Assembly (NCBI GenBank): GCA_037176905.1
Contig: JBBBWG010028400.1
Span: 16,836-52,801 of the forward strand
Direction: 5' to 3'
Source of the DNA: Azolla pinnata
Lineage: Eukaryota; Streptophyta; Polypodiopsida; Salviniales; Salviniaceae
DNA: 35,966 nt
Under the pieces are notes generated by a model. It saw only the letters and a list, made by a program, of their open reading frames with translations. It was not told the origin of the DNA and did no database searches. Below, one piece after another: positions 28,694 through 35,966 of this stretch (position 1 is its first letter; every line of letters begins with the position of its first letter). The position numbers and the translations under genes are program-made.

Positions 28694-30992
28694 ATGCGCA
28701 GAGAGCAGGTCATGGAAGCTGATCATGGTGCAAGGGCAAGGCCCGAGGATCATAGAAGATCAAGCATTGCACCAGCGGCGGCTGGATTGCTCACGATCGG
28801 GCTTCTGTGCATACCATTGCTGTGGGCTGGAATCTGGCTAGCCCAGAGGCACCACCGCGACTGCCTCCGCTTCCTCGAAGGCCCGATTCTGTTCGTGGGC
28901 ATTTCCCTGATGCTCGCATCCTTGCTCAGCCTAGCGTTGTTGTATTGCTCTCGCATCAATCATCTCCGCGGCTTCTTCTTGCGCTATGGCTTTCTCCTCG
29001 CCCGCCTCTACATGCTCCTCACCTTCCTGCTCCTCGCCTCGCTCCTCGCCTTCACGCTCTTCGCCTTGTTTGTCGTCGCCATGGCCACAACCAGCAGCGG
29101 CCATGCCGTGCCCGGAGCTTCTTACCGAGAGTATCGCCTCGGCGATTTCGCGCTCTGGTTCCAGCAGCAAGTATGTCTCTCATTCTATCCTCCTCTCAAT
29201 ATCTCATCTCTCGATCGGTTCATGGATCATCAATTTGCATCCCGATCTCTCTCTGTTCGTTGTTTATATCGATGTGCATTCTGATCTCTATCCAGTGTTC
29301 AAATTTGATATCAATGCGCGTTCTGATCTCTATCCAGTGTTCATTGGTATCAATGTGCATTCTGATCTCCATCCAGTGTTCAGTGATCTATCAATGTGCA
29401 TTCTGATCTCTCTATCTGTTCATTGATATATCAATGTGCATTCTGATCATTCTATCTGTTCATTGATATATCAATGTGCATTCTGATCTCTAATATCTGT
29501 TCATTGATATCGATGTGCATTATCCAGTGTTCATTGATATCAATGCGCGTTCTGATCTCTATCCAGTGTTCATCGATATCAATGTGCATTCTGATCTCTA
29601 ATATCTGTTCATTGATATCAATGTGCATTCTGTTCTCTCTATCTGTTCATTGATATATCAATGTGCATCCTGATCCCTCTCTGTTAATTGATATTAATGT
29701 GCATTCTGATCTATCTGTTCAGTGATATCAATGTGCATTCTGATCTCTCTATCTGTTCATTGATACATCAATGTGCATTCTGATCTCTCTCTGTTCATTG
29801 ATATTAATGTGCATTCTGATCTATCTGTTCAGTGATATCAATGTGCATTCTGATCTCTCTTATCTGTTCATTGATATATCAATGTGCATTCTGATCTTTC
29901 TATCTGTTCATTGATATCAATGTGCATTCTGATCTCTATCTGAATGAACAAATGTCGCCGAGTTTTGGACCCCTGCTAGCATCAAACCCAGCATCTGGCG
30001 ATGCCCCGTTGAAGGTCTGTATATGCATAGTGCCTTTCAACCCTAATGCCTAAACCTTGAAGCACCCTGAAAACCCTGAACTTTCCTCCAACTTTACATC
30101 TAGCTGACTCTTTTGAGAGCTCCGAGAAAGCGCCAATGACTGGGAAACCATCCAGATTAATACTTCATTCGGCTTCTCTAAGCTCGATCAAACTTTTATT
30201 CCCATCGATGGATCCATAGAGAAAGAGTTTGATACCTATTTTGCTGACGGATTTTCTTTTAACCAGATTTAGAGCACTTCTGCATGGCAAGTTGACCCTC
30301 TTCTAGAGTCTCCATGGGTCTCCATCTCTGTTCATTCTTCATCCTTTCTGGAGTCTGTTTCTTTTCTTCCAGGATACTCATTGTTTTTTGTCTTGTGCCC
30401 GAGGACAGACCCGAAATCCAGTGAATTGGGCTGGCATGAGGAGCTGCATCCAAGATAAGAAACCATGCCAAGAGCTCAATTCAAACTACCCAACAAAGGA
30501 GGAGTTTGCTGATGCAGATCTTTCATCGATTCAGGTACTCTGACAAAATGCTTGTTTGTTCCAGGATTAGATCAGAACCTTGCAAAAGATATCAGGATAC
30601 ATAGGGTTTGTTTGTATACTGTTATCACTCAATTCTGGTTGTTCCACATCTGGATCTGCTGTTAACAGTCAGGATGCTGTAAGCCACCGAATGCTTGCGC
30701 CTTCACATTCGTCACGCCCACCCGCTGGGAGAATACAACGCATCCGACTGCGACAGGTGACTGTGGGCGCTGGGATAATGATCCCTCGCTGTTATGTTAT
30801 GACTGTACATCGTGCCGAGCAGGGCTCCTGCAAAATGTGATGGAAGACTGGAGCCTTGTCGCCAGAGTATGCTTGATCGTGTTCATTCTGCTGTCCCTTG
30901 TATACATCTTGGCATGGGTAGGCTTCCTGAGGGCTTTATGGAATGGTGATCATGTCGCCTCGGCCCCGATTAATGCTGAGAGCTTGTCATGA
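28694..30992 (+). CDS. plant tetraspanin
   Basis: Three exons: 28694-29170, 30409-30534, 30669-30992; 927 nt, 308 aa, all phase 0. Four membrane segments: about 26-50, 64-85, 105-130 and 266-288. Plant tetraspanin signatures are present: GIWLA then DCLRFLEGP after segment 1; in the large outer loop W166 and C172, GCCKPP (203-208), DC..W.ND..LLCYDCTSCRAGLL (232-255). The loop cysteines (172, 204, 205, 211, 233, 244, 247, 250) fit the family disulphide pattern. Tetraspanins organise membrane microdomains at the plasma membrane and endosomes; the partner is unknown. The first ATG (28694) is used; ATG 28712 six codons later is an alternative and would give 302 aa. The cytoplasmic N-terminus (25 residues, charged) is longer than in typical plant members (about 5-10). 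Intron 1 carries a minisatellite. Not assignable to a particular TET number. Confidence 0.9.
29171..30408. other. tetraspanin intron 1
   Basis: 1238-bp intron (gtatgt...gaggacag). Beyond the minisatellite (ending 29943) it is unique sequence with no gene. A CCCTGAAAACCCTGAA duplication is at about 30066-30081. Confidence 0.8.
29228..29943. repeat. ~38-bp minisatellite, 19 copies, in tetraspanin intron 1
   Basis: Units follow TGTTCATTGATATCAATG then TGCATTCTGATCTCTATC, with variants GCGCGTTCTG, ATTAATG and insertion of ATATC. I count 19 occurrences of the (T/C)GCATTCTG-type core. It occupies most of the first 770 bp of the 1238-bp intron 29171-30408, and starts about 60 bp after the donor. 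Confidence 0.95.
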
Positions 30993-31940
30993 TGAAAAAG
31001 CTGTACAAGAACCTCGGGCCATCTCCATCCGATCATCACTTGGTGGTAGTAGGCATCATCATCTCTGCAGAGGATTTATGAAGAAAGTTCGTGGGGGTCT
31101 TTTTTGTATATAGCAATCTGGAGATTCCTGTGCATTGATCTCATCATAAGCTATGAGTGCACCTTCCATGCCTTCTCTGGACTGGTGTATCTGTCTGAAA
31201 TCAGCACAAGAGGAGAGGTTTCGTGTATGCATGAAGCAAAATCTCACATTTGTTTCCCATGGCCACTATAATCTTGTTAAAATCAGCCAAGGCACGGCAT
31301 GTATTGATCAGACCAAAATATGTTCAACCACACGCTTCGATCGACATGCCACATTCAATTCTACCATTATAGATATGAAAATTTTCAGCAGCTTTGATGT
31401 TATTTATCTTACATGATCAACAGAGTATAGTTTTCCATCCCATACCTTGTGTGATATATCGCTGCAGATTGAAAACTCATTCCTTGGGGATGAATTCCAG
31501 TTTTAGTTATCATGCTTCGATCTTAGTGCTGAAATGGACTTCAAATTCAGTTTCTCTTCTTCATCCAAATGCGCTATTCTAGGCAGAGCATGGCCGAGCC
31601 AACGTATAAGCTTTCGACAGTTCATCATTGCCATCTTCAGGTGCAAACTTCTCCCGGCAACTCAAACAAATGAGGCATTGTTTAGCAGAAGCTTGTTCAT
31701 AGTAACTTTGTTTAACTTGGAGTCCAACACCTTTTAGTATACCAGATCGATCTTTTGCCCATGTTGTTGGGCGAATTGAGATCATATTTTGTTCTAGGGA
31801 AGCATATGTCGTGATGTCTTCATCACTGAAAGGGTTTGAAATTCTACGGTCAAGCGCTCCAAAATAGTTGGTTGAAGTGCTGCAATGTTGTGCACCATAA
31901 TGCGGTTGAACCCCATGCTTTTTCTCTTCTTCCTGTACAA
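30993..31940. other. convergent intergenic region between tetraspanin and PPR
   Basis: Both genes end here (plus from the left, minus from the right), so this holds two 3' UTRs. I see no canonical AATAAA in good position for either. No open frame with family resemblance, and no extension of the PPR E2 or DYW region was found downstream of its stop on the minus strand. Confidence 0.5.
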
Positions 31941-34175
31941 TTATTTTGAAAGTAAGATGTATGGTGCATCTTTTTCACAATCCACAGGAAACATGCTTGC
32001 TGCTACCTCTATGCCCTGTTCCAATTTACCATGTATGCTGTATGAGCTCAACAAAGACTGCCATAGCTTTCTGTCCTTCTCGAATGGCATTATGTCTATC
32101 AGCGCTTGTGCATCTTCAACACACCCCGCCCGACTCAGAAGATCGATCGTGTACATGTAGTGCTCCGCACGTTGTGTCAGGCCATAGTCCTTATTCATTG
32201 ATGCAAAGAGCCGCTTCCCATCTTCAACCATGCCCATATGGTTGCAAGCAGATAGAAGGCTTACGAAAGTGATTTCATCAGGCTTTACTGAATCTTTCTG
32301 CATTTCGTGGAAGAATGCAATGGCTTCTTTTCCATGCCCGTTTTGAGCACATGCAGCCATTATGGCATTCCACGTAACCACGTCTCGGTGAGCCATTTGT
32401 TCAAAGACATACCTTGCACTATCCAAAGCACCACATTTGCCATACATATCTATGAGGGACGTTTCGACTTGAAGCTTCTTTTCATAGCCAAAGAAGATTA
32501 GCTCATTATGTATCTTGAAGCCATCTTCGGATCTAGAAATATTGCTGCATGCATTAAGAGCAGCTACATACGCAATTGGATCAGGCAGCATTTTATTGGT
32601 ATATATTTGATCAAAGAAATGCAATGCCTCTTCATTGTGACCATTGCTTGCACATGCAGTGACTATCGCACTCCAGAGGGCAACATCCCGCTTCTGCATT
32701 TGACCGAATACCAGCTTTGCGTTATGAAAATCTCCACACTTGCCATACATATTCACAAGAGCAGTGCCAAGCATGATATCTTCATGATACTGATGGCCAT
32801 CAAGGGCTTTATGGATATTACTTCCTTCCTCCAAATCTCTCAAAGATGCACATACATCGAAGGCGATAGAGAATGTGATCTCATTCCCCTTAAACCCAAG
32901 CGTTTGCATCTCTTTGAAAAGTTCCAAGGCCTTCTCATTATGCCCACATTGGGCATAAGCAAAAATTATTGCATTCCAGGTAACCACGTTTGGGTGTTCA
33001 ACCTGATCGAACACCTCTTTAGCATCGAGAAGACTTTCACACTTGCCATACATGCTTATAAGTGCATTCATAAGACCCAACTCTTTGAAAAACTTGCTGC
33101 TTGCAACAATTGCATGTATTCTCTTCCCTTGTTCTAGCATTAACCCAGTTGCACATGCATCTATAACACACAGTAATGCCACAAGAGTGGGTTCAATCCC
33201 TTCTTTCTTCATCTTGTAGAAGTAGTGAAGACCTTCTTCACAACATCCATTCCGCACGCATGCCGATATCAAAGTACTCCACGATATCACATCTAGCTTG
33301 GGCATATCAGAGAAAACCTCCTTCACATCGCTCAGACTCCCACACTTACCATACATATCTAGAAGAGCATTTCCCACAATGATGTTGCCCATATACCCAT
33401 TACGGACGACAGCTTCATGGATGCGTTTTCCCTCTTGTAGATCCCCGAGGCTCGAACACGCATCAAGGGCACACACAAGGGTGATATGGTTGGGTTCTAG
33501 CCCATGATCCTTCATCCTAGTATAGAGGATAAGGGCATCATCGAAGCTTCCATTTTTTGTGCAAGATGCGATCATAGCATTCCACGAAACAACATCCTTC
33601 ACGTGCAAAGCATTAAAGATAATCTTTGCGTGACACAGGTCTCCACCTTTGCTGTACACATTCATCAGGGAGGTACACACGATCACATCATTTATCATTC
33701 CATGCTTGATAATGGATGCATGAATACTGCGCACGCCATTCATGGGGGAAGAAACACTGGCATTGAGGACCGATACAAAAGTATATGCGTTGGGCGCAAA
33801 ACCCTCCTTTTGCATTCGGTGGTAAATCTCCAAGGCAGTTTCGAAGCGCCCGTGTTTAGAGAAGGCATTCATAAGGATATTCCACGAGTGAAGATTAGGG
33901 TTTGTAATGCAGCGGAAGCAAGACAGAGCTTCATCGAGCCTGTCGCAATTGCCGTACATCTCGATGAGGCAATTGCCGAGGAAAGTGTCGTGGGCGTTGT
34001 GGAATTTGCAGATATATGTGTGGAGAGACATACCTCGATGGATTTGCTTCGCCTTCCCGCAATCTTTCAAGAGGGAGGGGAGGCTATGGCGAGTGGAAGC
34101 TGGGGTCTTTTCTTGGCTTTGTGAAGAGGAATCCAGCCATGGGTCATTCTTGGATGCTGGAGCTGGAAGTTCCAT
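31941..34175 (-). CDS. PLS-class pentatricopeptide repeat (PPR) protein, ending within the E1 motif
   Basis: Single-exon gene, 744 aa. Starting near residue 40 it is built of P-L-S triplets; six S-type motifs are easy to see (NLHSWNILMNAFSKHG, DVVSWNAMIASCTKNG, DVISWSTLISACVRNG, NVVTWNAIIFAYAQCG, DVALWSAIVTACASNG, DVVTWNAIMAACAQNG), each followed by a P motif and an L motif with GKRIH or equivalents and the LxxMYGKCG block. The C-terminus has the P2/L2/S2-like EHYMYTIDLLSRAG and an E1 motif (KLWQSLLSSYSIHG...APYILLS), then Lys-stop where E proteins continue NIYA into E2. No DYW deaminase is present. Such proteins act in chloroplasts or mitochondria, reading RNA one base per repeat, usually for C-to-U editing in which DYW is supplied in cis or trans. 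The N-terminal 35 residues are Ser/Pro-rich without a clear transit peptide. Confidence 0.92.
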   Translation of the reverse strand: MELPAPASKNDPWLDSSSQSQEKTPASTRHSLPSLLKDCGKAKQIHRGMSLHTYICKFHNAHDTFLGNCLIEMYGNCDRLDEALSCFRCITNPNLHSWNILMNAFSKHGRFETALEIYHRMQKEGFAPNAYTFVSVLNASVSSPMNGVRSIHASIIKHGMINDVIVCTSLMNVYSKGGDLCHAKIIFNALHVKDVVSWNAMIASCTKNGSFDDALILYTRMKDHGLEPNHITLVCALDACSSLGDLQEGKRIHEAVVRNGYMGNIIVGNALLDMYGKCGSLSDVKEVFSDMPKLDVISWSTLISACVRNGCCEEGLHYFYKMKKEGIEPTLVALLCVIDACATGLMLEQGKRIHAIVASSKFFKELGLMNALISMYGKCESLLDAKEVFDQVEHPNVVTWNAIIFAYAQCGHNEKALELFKEMQTLGFKGNEITFSIAFDVCASLRDLEEGSNIHKALDGHQYHEDIMLGTALVNMYGKCGDFHNAKLVFGQMQKRDVALWSAIVTACASNGHNEEALHFFDQIYTNKMLPDPIAYVAALNACSNISRSEDGFKIHNELIFFGYEKKLQVETSLIDMYGKCGALDSARYVFEQMAHRDVVTWNAIMAACAQNGHGKEAIAFFHEMQKDSVKPDEITFVSLLSACNHMGMVEDGKRLFASMNKDYGLTQRAEHYMYTIDLLSRAGCVEDAQALIDIMPFEKDRKLWQSLLSSYSIHGKLEQGIEVAASMFPVDCEKDAPYILLSK

Positions 34176-34660
34176 CTTCTTCCTTCCTTCCTTCCTTCTT
34201 CTTGCTTCTGCTTGTGCAGGTTATGATCTTCACCAGAGAGGCCCATCTACCTCCATCTTTCTTTCTTTCTTTCTTTCTTTATTTCTTCCTTCTTCTTTCT
34301 TCTGCTTGTGCTGGTGTGCAGGTTAGTATCTAGCAGAGAGACCCGTATACCTCCATCTTTCTTTTCTTCCCTTTCTTTCCTTCTTCTTTCTTCTGCTTGT
34401 TGCAGGTTAGGATCTAATCAGAGAGAGACCCATATACCTCCATCTTTCTTTCTTTCTTTCTTTCTAGCTTCCTTCTTGTGCTTGTGCAGCTTAGGATCTA
34501 TCAGTTCTCACACAGAGAGAGAGAGAGAGAGACCCATATACCTCCATCTTTCTTTCTTTCCTTCCTTCTTCTGCTTGTGCAGCTTAGGATCTATCAGTTC
34601 TCAGAGAGCCTCCATCTTCTTTCTTTCCTTCTGCTGATTGTGCAGATTAGGATCTATGAG
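34176..34660. repeat. composite CTTT-containing tandem array upstream of PPR gene
   Basis: Six imperfect units of about 80-110 bp, each with (c)tgcttgtgcag(g/c)ttaggatcta, then cagagagaccc(a/g)tat, acctccatctttctttc and a CTTT tract. Units start near 34207, 34309, 34397, 34478, 34570 and 34633. One unit also holds a GA run (34514-34532). On the PPR sense strand these are GAAA tracts directly upstream of the start codon, hence leader or promoter. Confidence 0.9.
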
Positions 34661-35420
34661 AGAGGACCCATCAATCAATGGAGGGTGGATTTGCAACATC
34701 CGAACAAAGATGAAATAGCTACCACATCTTCTACCACAAAACCAGAATGGAAAAACCACATGGCTAAGAATGGAACACCAAATAGCTAAGAATGGAAAAC
34801 CCCACCCAAAAGAGTTCAGCTATGAACCACCAAAATGAAGAGAGAATCATGAACACCGGAGGAGGGTAGAATGCCCTTGGATACCGCCTCATAAAACATA
34901 GCATTGGTTAACAAGACTCCCGATCCGAATTGACGAATGCGTGTTTTCTTCTTCTTCGCCGTCGTCTTCTTGCATTTCCTAGGCAAGAGGCCAGGCTCGA
35001 GCTTCCGATACAACTCGGAACAAGCCCAATTCGAGAGAAATTCGAGAGTTTTTAAATCGTGCGGATGCAATGGCGACGAGCAATCATATGCTAGTTCTCC
35101 ACCCCAAATTCAATCTATCGATCGACGTAATCGTGCACAAAGACCCAGATCAGCACTGCGTTCGGATTCACGCTCCACAGATTCCCGTAATGCGAGATCA
35201 TCGGAACCTTAACATTGCGATTCCACGGCACGCGGAAAATCGGTGCTAGAAAGACATGATTCTTCGCACTTTGGGGATATGCATTTGCATGGTAAAATGC
35301 TGCCCTAGAATCGATCAAGAGAGGCTTTGCCATGGCTACCATGCTGCCCAAAGAGTGTAATCCTCAAGAGCTTGAGGAGAAGAAAGAAGAACAATGGTGA
35401 TTTCAGAGGGAAAAGAGAGA
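34661..35420. other. sequence upstream of PPR gene; two weak minus-strand frames
   Basis: Minus-strand frames at 35333-35115 (starts MAKPLLIDSRAAFYHANAYP) and 35070-34816 (Lys-rich, CKKTTAKKKK) have non-repetitive, protein-like composition. I recognise no family, and the two are separated by stops. They could be exons of an unrecognised gene, a decayed copy, or chance. Confidence 0.25.
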
Positions 35421-35966
35421 AATGGAAGAGATGATTACAGGTGCAATGGCTATCACCTGACACGATGCCAAACACAGAATTAAGCAGAGGAAAACTTCCT
35501 CACTTCTTTTGTTGATGCAGTTTGACATGATGCCCAAACAGAGAATTGATCAGAAAGAAACAGAAAGGGACGGATTTTCCCACTTCTTTTGTTGATGCAG
35601 TTTGACATGATGCTCAAACAGAGAACTGATAAGAAAGAAACAGAAAGGAATGGATTTTTCCCACTTCTTTTGTTGATGCAGTTTGACTATGATGCCCAAA
35701 CAGAGAATTGATCAGAAAGAAACAGAAAGGGACGGATTTTCCCGCTTCTTTTGTTGATGCAGTTTGACACGATGCCCAAACAGAGAACTGATCAGAAAGA
35801 AACAGAAAGGGATGGATTTTTCCCACTTCTTTTGTTGATGCATTTTGACATGATGCCCAAACAGAGAACTGATCAGAAAGAAACAGAAAGGAATGGATTT
35901 TCCCACTTCTTTTGTTGATGCAGTCTGACACGATGCCCAAACAGAGAACTGATCAGAAAGAAACAG
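35421..35966. repeat. 80-81-bp tandem array running off the window
   Basis: cacttcttttgttgatgcag starts at 35501, 35581, 35662, 35743 (cgcttc), 35824 and 35904, spacing 80-81 bp. Each unit continues tttgacatgatgcccaaaca, gagaactgatcagaaagaaa and cagaaaggga. A diverged copy precedes at about 35421-35500. The 81-bp units leave the minus strand open for about 108 codons as a 27-residue repeat. The array is cut by the window end. Confidence 0.95.

Noticed and set aside
30756..30761. Donor-like CAG|GTGACT inside tetraspanin exon 3
   Set aside because: Reading through keeps the conserved DC..W and LCYDCTSCRAG blocks and the fourth membrane segment in frame, so no intron is needed.
1..35966. CRISPR arrays, bacterial operons, rRNA genes, complete LTR retrotransposons
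   Set aside because: The tandem arrays lack CRISPR repeat-spacer structure; no rRNA, reverse transcriptase, integrase or LTR pairs were recognised.

Overview
This window is nuclear DNA from a land plant. It carries six well-supported protein-coding genes, five of them multi-exon or single-exon members of plant families (a LUX/PCL1-type GARP factor, an Alfin-like PHD reader, an AtSH3P-type SH3 protein, a plant O-fucosyltransferase-like protein, a plant tetraspanin with the GCCKPP signature) plus a long single-exon PLS-class PPR protein. There are no bacterial-style operons. Introns are roughly 100-1300 bp. The PPR repeat style and gene structures look to me like a seed-free lineage (fern, lycophyte or bryophyte), but that is an impression and not demonstrated.

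Layout. 1-2216: upstream region with nested uORFs and the LUX-like CDS (+). 2217-6045: intergenic, with a hairpin, telomere-like CCCTAA repeats and a composite AAT minisatellite. 6179-8834: Alfin-like gene (+, 5 exons, 259 aa). 9956-11960: a 60-bp tandem repeat, then about 770 bp of CAT/CAC repeat and a CTT tract. 12129-17588: SH3P gene (+, a leader intron plus 10 coding exons, 378 aa). 18831-22828: O-FucT-like gene (+, 8 exons, 512 aa). 22829-28610: mostly non-coding with several unrelated tandem-repeat families, a 405-bp N gap inside one of them, and one probable 73-aa gene at 25426. 28694-30992: tetraspanin (+, 3 exons, 308 aa) with a 19-copy minisatellite in intron 1. 31941-34175: PPR gene (-), convergent with the tetraspanin. 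34200-35966: two more tandem arrays, the last running off the window.

The genes are not an obvious pathway: clock transcription (LUX), H3K4me3 reading (Alfin-like), autophagy/endocytic membrane trafficking (SH3P), Golgi glycosylation-like (O-FucT), membrane scaffold (tetraspanin) and organelle RNA processing (PPR). Exon junctions were assigned by eye from GT-AG signals, reading phase and remembered family conservation; every joined CDS is a whole number of codons.

The most interesting observations are: (1) the O-FucT-like protein has lost the conserved HLR arginine (Pro at residue 277) and has a changed GGLNQQR-type motif, suggesting a pseudoenzyme; (2) the LUX ORF contains telomere-like repeats in opposite orientations, in frame, able in principle to pair in the mRNA or form a G-quadruplex; (3) nearly every intergenic region and several introns hold a different, locally born tandem repeat. 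I did not find a convincing new multi-gene system.
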